From: Ectobius pallidus
Taxonomy: Eukaryota; Arthropoda; Insecta; Blattodea; Ectobiidae
Direction of reading: 5' to 3'
Assembly: GCA_964059195.1 (NCBI GenBank)
Contig: CAXKWD010000008.1
Location: 41,593,502 to 41,657,501 of the forward strand
Length of the DNA stretch: 64,000 bases
The notes below the pieces were generated by a model. That model did no database searches, was not told the DNA's origin, and saw only the letters and a program-made list of their open reading frames with translations. Of this stretch, positions 43,617-56,041 are shown piece by piece. The position numbers were made by a program, and so were the translations under genes. Numbering within the stretch: the stretch's first letter is position 1; each line of letters opens with the position of its first letter.

Positions 43617-46472
43617 TGTAATGGTTGTAATTTATATTTCCTCTCTGCTCCGTCTAAGTGCTTTGCTATGGTAATACTTGAAATATAAATTACCTCTCTC
43701 TGCTTATTAAGCTCTTTGCGGTTACGTCTTTAGTTCGGTGTCGCGCTCTAGTGGGGAGCTCGAGCATCTTGAGCCTGGCGACGACCTTGCCAGATCCGCC
43801 GAGTGAGTTAAAGTGCACGGTTGTGGGGGAGTCGCCTGGAGATTTTCTCTCGTTCCTGTATGTGAGTACCGACATTTTACTATGGCGTAACCGTAATTTC
43901 AATTCTTGTGCCTTCAGCACACATCTCATGTATGTAAAAGAGAGAGAGCAAGCCTTAAAAGTACCTATTGTCAGTTATATCCAGTAAATTCAGTGACCAT
44001 GTAAAAGATTCAGGTCTAGCAGAAAACTTATTTCGTGATTGGCTAATTGCCATTATAATGTTAAATAATTTGTGGAGTAGGTAATCTATGGGTGAAGCAA
44101 TATTAGGGCACCCATATGCTGTTTCAAGTTTTGATAGTATATCAGCGCTGTTAATCAATGTTTCAGAAAGATCCCGCAAATTAATCTATATGCAAATAGA
44201 CATGTCATTTCCGTAGAAGCCCAGTGGCGTGATAGTCATGTTTCATTAATTTTGGTAACGCCTACTTCTATAAATGATTATTACCTTTTCTTATAATGCA
44301 TTTTGATTGAAAGATTAAAATTTCTTAGACTGCAGATTTTTTGTAATCATATGTTACTTTCACGCAATGTTTTATGATCAAGGAAAGGGGCGTTTCTTGT
44401 ACATGCATCGACGCCATGTTAAAGTTTTGTCCAGAAATAATTCTTGTTACTAGGCACATGAGACATATAATGTAATATTCCCATTATTTGGAAAGAGTAA
44501 TATTTTCTTAATCAAGTTAATGTTCACGCTTATATACCTTAAAATGAAATTTGGAACATTAGAATTCTGATACAGGTAAATTCTTGATTATAAGTTGATA
44601 ATGTATTTGAGGAAAATTCCCACTATCTAGGATAGGCCTATTCCGTCTTGCTATTGAAATTGTGAAGCTATTGCATATCAAATTAACTTCTTGTGGCCTG
44701 TTATGTTACTTACGAGAGTTCTATTGATGGTTTTTCGGGCCTAATGCTTGGTAAATTTGTTCTTGAATTTGATCCCGGTAGGCCTATACATTTCTAGTAC
44801 ATTCCATCTCATTTGGTCTAGCTCTTATAGTTTCCCCTTGATATGTAGTAGTTCATTTATTAATTTTGCTTGAGCTTTCGGTCACCTCAGTTAAGTAGAT
44901 TTTCTGGCTTTCTAATTTTTCTTCCTTTCATATATATACACAATTATATTTGCCCTTTGAATGTGCGATTATTATATACTGCATTTTCAGTTCGAGTCTT
45001 TCGTCAAGCTACTTAAGGTTATTCTAGGCCTATTGATTTGGAACTTTAATATTGCTGGTTCCTTACATTTTTCTAAATTTGTTCTAGGCCTACCTTTTTC
45101 TAACATTAGAATTTCTGATACTATATATTTACCTGAAGTTATTCTAGGCCTACCTTTTTCTAACATTAGGATTTCTGATATCATATATTTTTCTGAAGTT
45201 ATTCTAGGCCTATTCATTTGGAACTTGAGTATCGCTGGTAACTTACCTTTTTCTAAATTTATTTTAGGCCTACTGTTTTCTAATATTAGTATTTCTGATA
45301 CCATATATTTTCTTGAAGTTATTCTAGGGCTATTGATTTGGAACTTTAATATTGCTGGTTCCTTACATTTTTCTAAATTTATTTTAGGCCTACTCTTTTC
45401 TAACATTAGAATTTCTGATATCATATATTTTTCTGAAGCTATTCTAGGCCTATTCATTTGGAACTTGAGTATCGCTGGTAACTTACTTTTTTCTAAATTT
45501 ATTTTAGGCCTACACTTTTCTAATATTAGTAGTTCTGGCACCTTATATTTTCCTGAAATTATTCTAGGCCTACTATTTTGGAATACTAGAATTGCTGACA
45601 CCGTTCTTGTTCTAAAATTATTCTTGCTTCATTGTTTTTGAACTTTACATTTTGTCCTAGTCTCATTTCTAAAATTATTTTGGACATTTATTCATTCTTA
45701 GTGAGTATATTTTGATACCTCGTCGGAATTGATATTTCCTGGTCGTTTAACGTTGGCCTACATATGTTGATTCAACTTACTTGAGACTCTCTTATATTCA
45801 CTATTACCTACTTAGCGTTTTCTGACATATTCAGATATCTAGCCTTCAGCTTATTATTCTCGACTATTTTATTTATAGTTGCTCGTCCAGGATTATTGGG
45901 ATTAGGTATTTAGTACAGCTTTCCTTAAATAGAAGATTCATTATTTGGAATTGAGGTTTCAATATAGGTATAATAAACTTGAAGACTAACATATACTGGT
46001 TAGGATATATTTATTGTTTTTTATGATATATAATATTTATTAATATGGGTAATTATTGTTACTTGTTGAATTGTACTCTGCCTTTATGAGAGATGTTCCA
46101 TGATATTTATTAAAGTTGTTACTTGGTTGAATTCTACCTGTTTTCTATGTGGTATTGCAAACTTGCCCTCTACTCTGCCTGGTACGAAAGAAGTCGATCT
46201 CCCTCTGAGGGCATTTCCTCATGCTTCCCCTGTGCTCTTCTGTAACAGATTAGGCATCCTATAAATTATTGCATTATATATATATTATTCTCCTTTTGGA
46301 TTTGGACTTATATCTCATTTGGTATTTGAAGATAATTAAGTACAGTAGCTGGTTAGGTTATAGGATTGACCTTTTGCTGTTTTTCATTATCTAGCAACAT
46401 TTTCAAGTAACTAAGTAACCATTTTCTTAATTTAATTAAAGAGTTAAATCTGATAAAACACAACTCGTTGCA
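43617..46472 (+). repeat. left LTR (5' LTR)
   Basis: 2856 bp, TGTAATGGTTG...CTCGTTGCA. It contains a minisatellite of about ten 60-bp units (45015-45600). Confidence 0.93.
45015..45600 (+). repeat. 60-bp minisatellite inside the left LTR
   Basis: About ten units with TTATTCTAGGCCTA (variants) at ~60-base spacing. Two unit types alternate imperfectly, one with TTTGGAACTT and one with TTTTCTAACATTAG. Because the period is about 3 x 20, long open frames appear on both strands; they are not treated as genes. Confidence 0.92.
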
Positions 46473-49199
46473 TGGTAGCAACTCTTTCGTCCGAGGCGAG
46501 GGAAGTTATATATGCTTTGCATATATTCTGTTTGAGTATTGGCTTCTAGTAACTTCATCTAGTTCAAATAGTTATTGTCTTGGCCCATGATTTTCTCCTT
46601 TCGTCTTGACCTTGGTCATTTCACGGATGATTCCTCACTGGTCAGTTTGGGTACTTGGCGGTCCGACACGGAAAGGTATATTTTCTTGTGCTTTGACTTG
46701 GCCTATATTGGTGCCAAATTTGGGCGGTCGGGGTTTTGTTCGTTGATCTCTCCTTGGTCGGGATCGTTTGGGGTTTCTTGGCTTTGTAGTCAGTTCAAGT
46801 TTAATTCTCTGTCTTCTAGTTTACAGATTTTGCATTTAGTTATTTTTGACAGTTTCCTTTGTAGTTGTGTCTCCGTGCGTAGATGTATAGACAGATATAT
46901 ATTTATATTTAGAGATTGGATTTGCCTTCTAGTTACTGAGCATAGATGCTCTGTTTTGACTTACAAAAATTTTCAGGTTGGTGTAGAATTGCTTTTTTCA
47001 AGTTATACCAAGTGTGCTTTCTTGTGACCAGTAGCTGCGGTAGGCCGGCACCGCGCTGCTTTGTTGTTGATATTTGTCTATTTACTGTAATAGACTTTTT
47101 CTCGGATATTGATGTTCGTCAGTGCTAATCTGCATTTTTCTAACATACTATTGCTGCGGGTGGTATGGGACACTCGTTATGCGTCTGGTTGTCTCTTCTT
47201 ATTTCAAAATAATTCTTATGGGTGGTATGGGACACCCTCCGTTTCTTATTCAACTCGTTTGTAGTCAGTATATCCTCTCTTAGGTTTTGTGTGAAGTAAT
47301 CAATCAGGGTTATTGTGATTACTTCAAATTAAAATTTAGTAGTCCTTGTTAGGAAGGCACGCGCCACGTTTGTTGATCAGTGCGATCATGGATATACTTC
47401 ATTGTGGTGTGTTGCTACTAACATTTTAAAATGTTTTGATAGGCTTCGTACTTTTTTCATACAATATAGCTTAATTATTAAGGTGAAGTTTCTGTATGGC
47501 ATATTTAATGTGAGTAGATTTTCTCATGGTATATTTCTGAGCTATTGCTGTATTCTCTTTTATTGAGTTATTTGACCAGTATCTAGAAGGCGATATCGTA
47601 ATTTATCCTATACCTATGACAAGCGTCCTGTGACTTATAATAAGTTAGAGTTCCGAACCCTTTTTTGTTAGTGTTTGGATAGATCTGTTAGGCGTTGCCA
47701 CATTTCTCAAATCAAAAAATGTTAAGTCTTAAGGGTTGGATCTTTCTGAGCAATGGTTCCTGTATTGAGTATTAATTAGGTAAATGATGATGTTTATGAG
47801 ATGTGAGTGTATATTAATACATATGTTTGTAATTTTGTAATTGTCTTGTTAACTCTCTTTTATAAGGTTTGTAATATGTTCTATAAGCTTGTTCAAGTTT
47901 TTGCCTTAGTAAATTGTCGCTACTTACTCTTAACTTGAGAAATCCCTCCTTGGCGGTCTCCTACCCAACTAAGTATTATGGGGGCGCCCCCCCCCCAAAA
48001 AGAAAATGACTAAAAATTAAAATAACTCAAAAAAAAAAACATTACTCAAAATAAAGAAAACCACCGGTGGTAAATATGTAATGCTTAGGAAGGCATTTAA
48101 AAAAAACATTTCCATTGTAAAAAAAAAGGAGTAACAACAATAAACTGATAAAAAAAAAAGAATATATATATACATTTTATTCGAATAAAAGAAGAAATCT
48201 CTAAGCAGTTTTATAAAAAAAAAAAATTGGTGCTAGTTTCTCTTCAAGTACAAGGCTATATTAACTGATATTGGACAAAAAGAAAACTATCAGTTATCTC
48301 CTGAAAATTTGGACCTCTTTTCCAAAATGAGTGATCCTCCCAAGACATTTTCTTAGCCAACAAAAATATCCCATCTCGCAGAGGATGTACTAGTCCCCTC
48401 CCTGTGAGCATGTGTGATCCTCGTTCATGATTCTGAACATTTTGTTGCATGTTCGAGCTGCTCCGTGGAGATGTATTCTACATGTGTTTTCTGGGACCTG
48501 GAAGCCATCGAGTTCCTGCTGGCTCGTTTGGAGGTATATGGCCAATGCCTCTGGACACTCTTTCTGTATGGATGCCTCATGGGGTATGCAACCCCTACTT
48601 CTCTTTGTCACTCAATGTGGGTGGCCGGAGTCATCCTCACATTTTCGCCCAGCAGTCGTCGATCATAGAACTATATGTGGTGTTCTATACTCTTCGCCCT
48701 CGTCATCTCCAGCTCATCGAAATCTGGTGTGTCAGCTAAGTATGGACCTTGCTGATTTTTCACCTTGCCGAATATGGACATTTGGCAGCATTTTTGGTGT
48801 GCGCTGTATGTGTTATCGCAGAATCATGAAGAGAACTAATTTTGGCTATGCCATTTAAGATTTAGACACTTTTTTTTTGGACAATAATTTGGCAACTTAA
48901 TCTATAAACATTTCTATATGTATAAAATGTGCGCTTAAAATGGCTCTGTGCGAAGAAAAACTTTTCAAGAGAATGATTCATCAAGATATATTATTATGGT
49001 ATTTTGAAAGACTAAATTATGCAAGTTGTGTATGGATATGTCATGATCTAATTGTGTAGAGTGTCTTTGTCTTAGTATTAATATTTTGGGGGATTACTTA
49101 ATAGTTACCTATTGCTTGGGGTTCTACTTCACTAATTTTGAGTATTTAAAAAAAAAAAAGTTTTGGTAAAACTTTTTTTTATGGGACAGAGGGGAGTAT
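46473..49199 (+). other. interior of the LARD-like element, no recognisable gene
   Basis: Begins TGGTAGCAACTCTTTCGTCC (candidate primer-binding site) and ends GGGACAGAGGGGAGTA (polypurine tract) before the right LTR. The open frame at 46575-47027 has no recognisable domain. A patch with more coding-like composition (about 48380-48860) is open in several frames, none with a known motif. A homopolymer-rich patch lies at 47985-48225. Confidence 0.7.
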
Positions 49200-52062
49200 T
49201 GTAATGGTTGTAATTTATATTTCCTCTCTGCTCCGTCTAAGTGCTTTGCTATGGTAATACTTGAAATATAAATTACCTCTCTCTGCTTATTAAGCTCTTT
49301 GCGGTTACGTCTTTAGTTCGGTGTCGCGCTCTAGTGGGGAGCTCGAGCATCTTGAGCCTGGCGACGACCTTGCCAGATCCGCCGAGTGAGTTAAAGTGCA
49401 CGGTTGTGGGGGAGTCGCCTGGAGATTTTCTCTCGTTCCTGTATGTGAGTACCGACATTTTACTATGGCATAACCGTAATTTCAATTCTTGTGCCTTCAG
49501 CACACATCTCATGTATGTAAAAGAGAGAGAGCAAGCCTTAAAAGTACCTATTGTCAGTTATATCCAGTAAATTCAGTGACCATGTAAAAGATTCAGGTCT
49601 AGCAGAAAACTTATTTCGTGATTGGCTAATTGCCATTATAATGTTAAATAATTTGTGGAGTAGGTAATCTATGGGTGAAGCAATATTAGGGCACCCATAT
49701 GCTGTTTCAAGTTTTGATAGTATATCAGCGCTGTTAATCAATGTTTCAGAAAGATCCCGCAAATTAATCTATATGCAAATAGACATGTCATTTCCGTAGA
49801 AGCCCAGTGGCGTGATAGTCATGTTTCATTAATTTTGGTAACGCCTACTTCTATAAATGATTATTACCTTTTCTTATAATGCATTTTGATTGAAAGATTA
49901 AAATTTCTTAGACTGCAGATTTTTTGTAATCATATGTTACTTTCACGCAATGTTTTATGATCAAGGAAAGGGGCGTTTCTTGTACATGCATCGACGCCAT
50001 GTTAAAGTTTTGTCCAGAAATAATTCTTGTTACTAGGCACATGAGACATATAATGTAATATTCCCATTATTTGGAAAGAGTAATATTTTCTTAATCAAGT
50101 TAATGTTCACGCTTATATACCTTAAAATGAAATTTGGAACATTAGAATTCTGATACAGGTAAATTCTTGATTATAAGTTGATAATGTATTTGAGGAAAAT
50201 TCCCACTATCTAGGATAGGCCTATTCCGTCTTGCTATTGAAATTGTGAAGCTATTGCATATCAAATTAACTTCTTGTGGCCTGTTATGTTACTTACGAGA
50301 GTTCTATTGATGGTTTTTCGGGCCTAATGCTTGGTAAATTTGTTCTTGAATTTGATCCCGGTAGGCCTATACATTTCTAGTACATTCCATCTCATTTGGT
50401 CTAGCTCTTATAGTTTCCCCTTGATATGTAGTAGTTCATTTATTAATTTTGCTTGAGCTTTCGGTCACCTCAGTTAAGTAGATTTTCTGGCTTTCTAATT
50501 TTTCTTCCTTTCATATATATACACAATTATATTTGCCCTTTGAATGTGCGATTATTATATACTGCATTTTCAGTTCGAGTCTTTCGTCAAGCTACTTAAG
50601 GTTATTCTAGGCCTATTGATTTGGAACTTTAATATTGCTGGTTCCTTACATTTTTCTAAATTTGTTCTAGGCCTACCTTTTTCTAACATTAGAATTTCTG
50701 ATACTATATATTTACCTGAAGTTATTCTAGGCCTACCTTTTTCTAACATTAGGATTTCTGATATCATATATTTTTCTGAAGTTATTCTAGGCCTATTCAT
50801 TTGGAACTTGAGTATCGCTGGTAACTTACCTTTTTCTAAATTTATTTTAGGCCTACTGTTTTCTAATATTAGTATTTCTGATACCATATATTTTCTTGAA
50901 GTTATTCTAGGGCTATTGATTTGGAACTTTAATATTGCTGGTTCCTTACATTTTTCTAAATTTATTTTAGGCCTACTCTTTTCTAACATTAGAATTTCTG
51001 ATATCATATATTTTTCTGAAGCTATTCTAGGCCTATTCATTTGGAACTTGAGTATCGCTGGTAACTTACTTTTTTCTAAATTTATTTTAGGCCTACACTT
51101 TTCTAATATTAGTAGTTCTGGCACCTTATATTTTCCTGAAATTATTCTAGGCCTACTATTTTGGAATACTAGAATTGCTGACACCGTTCTTGTTCTAAAA
51201 TTATTCTTGCTTCATTGTTTTTGAACTTTACATTTTGTCCTAGTCTCATTTCTAAAATTATTTTGGACATTTATTCATTCTTAGTGAGTATATTTTGATA
51301 CCTCGTCGGAATTGATATTTCCTGGTCGTTTAACGTTGGCCTACATATGTTGATTCAACTTACTTGAGACTCTCTTATATTCACTATTACCTACTTAGCG
51401 TTTTCTGACATATTCAGATATCTAGCCTTCAGCTTATTATTCTCGACTATTTTATTTATAGTTGCTCGTCCAGGATTATTGGGATTAGGTATTTAGTACA
51501 GCTTTCCTTAAATAGAAGATTCATTATTTGGAATTGAGGTTTCAATATAGGTATAATAAACTTGAAGACTAACATATACTGGTTAGGATATATTTATTGT
51601 TTTTTATGATATATAATATTTATTAATATGGGTAATTATTGTTACTTGTTGAATTGTACTTGCCTTTATGCCTTTATGAGAGATGTTCCATGATATTTAT
51701 TAAAGTTGTTACTTGGTTGAATTCTACCTGTTTTCTATGTGGTATTGCAAACTTGCCCTCTACTCTGCCTGGTACGAAAGAAGTCGATCTCCCTCTGAGG
51801 GCATTTCCTCATGCTTCCCCTGTGCTCTTCTGTAACAGATTAGGCATCCTATAAATTATTGCATTATATATATATTATTCTCCTTTTGGATTTGGACTTA
51901 TATCTCATTTGGTATTTGAAGATAATTAAGTACAGTAGCTGGTTAGGTTATAGGATTGACCTTTTGCTGTTTTTCATTATCTAGCAACATTTTCAAGTAA
52001 CTAAGTAACCATTTTCTTAATTTAATTAAAGAGTTAAATCTGATAAAACACAACTCGTTGCA
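49200..52062 (+). repeat. right LTR (3' LTR)
   Basis: 2863 bp. It matches the left LTR throughout, with an extra CCTTTATG-type duplication near 51660 and a single substitution noted at 49470. The minisatellite is at 50598-51183. Confidence 0.93.
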
Positions 52063-53318
52063 CTAAGTTTCCTCTCAAACGCCTCAACTTGATCAAAGAG
52101 ATTGTGTATCATAGCATTCTTCCCTTGTAGCCTAATATTCAAGTCATTGAGATGTTTTGAAATATCAGTTAGGTACCCAAAATCAGCCATCCAACTAGGA
52201 TCTTTGAAGTAGTGAACTGCCTTCCCTTTACTCTCCATGAACATGCAGATTTCTTCTTTCAAATCAAAAACCCTTTTTAAAAACTTTCCTCGACTGAGCC
52301 AACGAATCTCTGTGTAATAAATTACATCACCATACTCTGCATTCATCTCACTAAGGAAGGTTTGGAATTCCCTGTGGTTCAGTCCTTGTGATCTGATAAA
52401 ATTCACGATTTTAGTCACATCTTTAATGACATCTTTGAAACAAACACTTTTTGCACACAAATTTTCTTGATGGATAATGCAATGATATTGTATGAACTTT
52501 TCATTTTCACTTGCATCTTTTCTAATCAGAGCTACAACACCTTCATTTTTTCCCGTCATTGCTGGGGCCCCATCAGTTACAACACCGCTCAAGTTATCCA
52601 GATTTAGGCCAAACCGGTTTAAAGTTGAAGTCAAAGCCTTGTAAATATCAGTGCCTTTAGTAGTGCCCTTCATTGGAAATAGTGCTGCCATTTCCTCGGT
52701 AATAGAGAAATTTTGATCGATTCCTCTAATAAAAATGGCTAACTGAGCTGTATCTGTAACATCAGTGCTTTCATCAAGTGCTACTGAATAAAAAACAAAC
52801 TTTGAAGCACGGTCTTTAAGTGAGATTTTAATATCCTGAGATAGCTCCTCAATTCTTCTGGCAACTGTGACCCCAGATAAACTAACCTTTGAAAACAAAT
52901 GTTTTTGTGTTGGGCATAGGATTTCAGCTGCCAATTCCATACACTGCTTTACAAACTCACCATCTGTGAATGGCTTTGATTGCTTAGCAATTTGTTCAGA
53001 AATGATATAGCTAACTTTAACACTTGATTCACTTTCGGCGTTTTGCCGAGTAAACGTAAATTGTTGATTCTCAAGTTTTTTCCTTAAATCTCGCACCTTA
53101 TCCAATCTAAACTGACCTTGTACTGCGTCCATCTTGGAAGCGTGCTTTGTGTCATAATGCCGCTTTAAATTGTACTCTTTCATTACGGAGACAGACTCAT
53201 TACAAACCAAACAAACTGGTTTGTTTTTTATATTTACAAAAAAGTATAGATCAATCCACTTTTCTTGAAACACTCGGCACTCATCGGTAATCTTCCGTTT
53301 CTTACTACACGAAGCCAT
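52063..53318 (-). pseudogene. hAT transposase, N-terminal and catalytic part (GTF2IRD2-like)
   Basis: About 418 codons from ATG. It begins MASCSKKRKITDECRVFQEK. A BED-type zinc finger (about residues 30-60: CLVCNESVSVMKEYNLKRHY then DTKH) follows. The RNase-H-like catalytic region contains FVFYSVALDESTDVTDTAQL, with the first acidic residues, and GVVTDGAPAMTGKNEG. The insertion-domain part includes HCIIHQENLC and YYTEIRWLSRGKFLKRVFDL. The family cuts and pastes the element in the nucleus, and related sequences were domesticated in vertebrates as GTF2IRD2. I see no internal stop or frameshift. The only break is the LTR element inserted after FERKLS. Confidence 0.93.
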
Positions 53319-53602
53319 TATTCACTAAACTTAAACTAACATTCACTTGCGGGCAGACAATAGAAATAGGTGAAACAGACTGAGACAATGACACTGGCGT
53401 GGGTTGCGATGCTACGAGTGACCTTGAGCATCAGGGTTGCCACTTAACGAATTCCCTACTACGGCCGAAGCAATTGGCCAACTTCAGTGCTGCAATGTTT
53501 TCCTATTTGTTTGGAAACAAAATCATTCGGCGGGCCACAAAAATATACACGGCGGGCCGCAAGTGGCCCGCGGGCCGCGGGTTGAAGACCACTGGCTTAG
53601 AG

Positions 53603-54472
53603 AATACTTTTCTACTTAATATTATTCAGCTTTATGATGGAAGCGTCTAAAATGTTCAAGAATGGCTTTCCATCAGATTTATGAATACGACTTCTTGTAA
53701 GATGTTTATGTGAACGCATTTGCAGCCGTTAGACTCTTTTCACTTCTTCAGCAACCTTTGAGTCGTAAGGGCGTAGACCAAATTTATCAAGCAGACCACA
53801 AGTCAGTATATAACAGTACAGTTAAGACAAATAGCATCTACAGCAACGCTTCGATATGGACTTCGCAGCAACCTACATCACGTAACCAGATTGGAGCATC
53901 GAACTTGTAGCAGCCCTAGAATCCCATGGAGCGTAGTTTGCAGCCGTTGGATGACTCGCTATTGGCCACCATTCCAGAGGATTTTATGCAGGAATCCACA
54001 ACTACATCATGTACTACTGCATCTATAACTGTACTTTCCCATACTAGCCATAGTCCGGCTAATGTATTCACATATACATCAATGAAGTCTCATTAAAAGT
54101 TAAGTAAAACTTACATAATCTATTGTTCACTTCACAAAAGCCTAGAATGGCTTAGTAACTTTGCTTATATCAAAGTAATACAGCATTCATAACTATTTGG
54201 GAGTTTTGGCAATCATGCAGCTCCTCTTTTCCCTATGAAGGAACTGTCGTAGTATTTTCGAGCAAATTATAGCTCAACTAATCTATATTGTACATTGTTA
54301 ATCTTTCAATAAAATTACTACAGTTATTTGTTAAGGAAACAATATCTTCTAAGTGAAACAGACGTTTTCCCATTAAAAACACGAATTTTAGTGTTGTCCT
54401 TAGAATATGCGAATTTTAAGGTTTTAAAAATTAAAACCGCTATTTTTACATTTTGATGCATTCCTGAGTATA
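53603..54472. other. intron sequence, nothing recognised
   Basis: Flank of the hAT element; no repeats or coding motifs identified. Confidence 0.4.
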
Positions 54473-54795
54473 CAGTCAACTCTCGATTACCCGTGGATTC
54501 CATAACCATGAGCGAAAATTTGAATTTCCCGCACTTATTTGAAATTTCCTGCACTTAATTTTGAATTTTCCACATTTAATTTCGAATTTCCCGCACTTTT
54601 ATTTTGTCAGATTTTTAATTTCCCGCATTTAATTTCATTTGTATAAAATGGCTACAAAGTGCGGGAAATTCGAAATAAGTGAAGGAAATCCAAAATCTTG
54701 AACCCGATTAATTCTAACATTTGAATTATCTGTGTTATTCAAGTATTGGGTGCATGTCAAGGTCCCAATTAACACTGATAACCAAGAGTTCAGTG
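54473..54795. mobile_element. 323-bp Tigger/pogo-like MITE, TA duplication
   Basis: Begins CAGTCAACTCTCGATTACCC and ends GATAACCAAGAGTTCAGTG, imperfect inverted repeats of the pogo/Tigger type, each next to TA. The interior has several GAATTTCCCGCACTT blocks in both orientations. Confidence 0.7.
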
Positions 54796-54797
54796 TA

Positions 54798-55209
54798 GTT
54801 TTAAATGATCCTCCTACAACAATGTTCCGACTGACAGGAGAAAATACTTGAAAAAGAATTTTGCTACAATGGTTATTTTTTTATTTTAAAGTTAAATAAC
54901 CTAAGGTATCAGATACTCACTCCAGTGTTTGATTTCTAGAAATCATTCTTTATCTCAACAATAAGTAAAATTGCATTAAAAATAACACAGATTTTTTTGA
55001 AAAAATAACTCTACTTTTGGGAAAAATATCACCACTTTTGGTAAAAAATAATAACATTTTTGGGGGAAAATAACACCACTTTTAACCAAAATAATAAACT
55101 CACCTTTTGCATGTCTCTACTTATGATGAATTGGTCTCTCACAAATTATTATTGAGATTTTCATATTTGCAATAATGCTACAATGCATTGCAAAAAGAAC
55201 GTTACTCAC
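54798..55209. other. intron sequence upstream of host exon A's donor
   Basis: AT-rich; repeated AATAACACCACTTTTGG-like phrases near 55000-55090 form a short degenerate tandem repeat. Confidence 0.4.
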
Positions 55210-55425
55210 CTATGTCTGCAGCTTTTGCTATTTCATTCTGAGATAAGAAATATGCAACTATGGCACTTGCTGCTGCTCCAACAGAAACACCAGCACTTCT
55301 TAATGAATTTATTAAATCATTCACTGGCATTTTCTCAAGAGCAGGAATAATGTATTCCCTCAGTGTTTCATATCCAGCAGCAATGTTGAATTGAGTGCTC
55401 ATACGAGTAATAATATCCAGCGTAC
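55210..55425 (-). CDS. host gene exon A (helical-repeat protein, LRPPRC-like)
   Basis: 216 nt, starting with the last two bases of a codon and ending with the first base of the next (G before GTGAGT). The acceptor tract ends TGCATTTTTTTAAG. It encodes 71 residues: TLDIITRMSTQFNIAAGYET, LREYIIPALEKMPVNDLINS, LRSAGVSVGAAASAIVAYFL and SQNEIAKAADI. It joins exon B to give ...AKAADI-A-MRYRAYY.... The helix pairs (Y..LREYIIPAL, ...AIVAYFLSQNEIAKAADIA) look like pentatricopeptide or similar repeats. The ATG inside (MSTQFN) is not taken as the start because the frame is open up to the acceptor. Upstream exons are not found before 64000. Confidence 0.78.
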
Positions 55426-55943
55426 CTTAAAAAAATGCATAAAGAAAACAAATTACTGATGAACATGAACTACAATAACAGTAGGCCTACTATTCATATG
55501 GACATGTGCACATTTGGGTGGCCAAAAAAATCATTTTTTTCAATCACTGTAGTGCAGAAAACTTTCCTCCTATGATAAAAAGAAAAACTACATAAAAAAA
55601 TTAAAAATCGATTGACATCTTCCAATCATGCATTACACTTGAAGTTTATAAAAATTCATGGATTTAAAAATTTTTTTTGTAATTTTTTAAAACTCCTTAA
55701 AGTTTTGAGATTGACATGCTATAGTTTACTATGTTCATTTTATGGTTCAATAAAGTTAAACAAACTAGAATATCATTAATATTTAATGTTTTCCGTTTGT
55801 GCAATGTGTTCGTAAAACAGGAATTTAAAGAAAAATTCACAAGTTTCATCATGCATGACCTAGAATGGTGAGAAGGTGGCAACATGTCAAGTTCCACCCA
55901 CAACCCACCCAACCAACCATCCAAAGTAGGGGTCTGTTATTTA

Positions 55944-55995
<52 letters not shown>

Positions 55996-56008
55996 ATTAT
56001 TATTATTA

Positions 56009-56036
<28 letters not shown>
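55944..56036. repeat. (TTA)n and poly-T tract
   Basis: About twenty TTA units followed by a run of about 27 T, inside the left arm of the foldback element. Confidence 0.95.

Positions 56037-56041
<5 letters not shown>

Larger units (their letters stand above)
43617..52062 (+). mobile_element. gene-less LTR retrotransposon with 2.86-kb LTRs (LARD-like)
   Basis: Two almost identical direct repeats (43617-46472 and 49200-52062) with TG...CA ends flank a 2.7-kb interior. A TGG-starting primer-binding-like site follows the left LTR and a purine-rich tract precedes the right one. The target duplication CTAA is at 43613-43616 and 52063-52066, within the hAT gene. No gag or pol motif is visible, so it fits the large retrotransposon derivative class, mobilised in trans. 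I found only one substitution (43887 G, 49470 A) and one 7-bp difference between LTRs by eye, so insertion is recent. Confidence 0.9.
40371..53594 (-). mobile_element. hAT transposon carrying two large nested insertions
   Basis: The ends are CAGTGGTCTTCAACC and its exact complement GGTTGAAGACCACTG, flanked by identical 8-mers GCTTAGAG (40363-40370 and 53595-53602). The subterminal sequences are GGGCCGC-rich. Removing the tRNA-like array and the LTR element leaves about 2.4 kb with one transposase gene on the minus strand, a normal size for a hAT of the Charlie/Buster, GTF2IRD2-like type. The whole lies in the intron between host exons A and B. Confidence 0.95.

Noticed and set aside
43690..43929. 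79-codon frame on the minus strand, repeated at 49273-49512
   Set aside because: Lies at the start of each LTR, so its conservation only reflects LTR identity; no motif.
44961..45641. 226-codon open frame (and 204 codons on the other strand) within the LTRs, repeated at 50544-51224
   Set aside because: Both strands are open because the 60-bp minisatellite has a period divisible by three; no start context, domain or conservation beyond the repeat.
46575..47027. 150-codon open frame in the LARD interior
   Set aside because: No recognisable retroelement or cellular motif, and its cysteine/phenylalanine/serine-rich composition looks like translated T-rich noncoding sequence.
48256..48860. Overlapping open frames on both strands as a gag gene for the LARD element
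   Set aside because: Several frames are open in the same place and none shows zinc knuckle, protease or capsid motifs.
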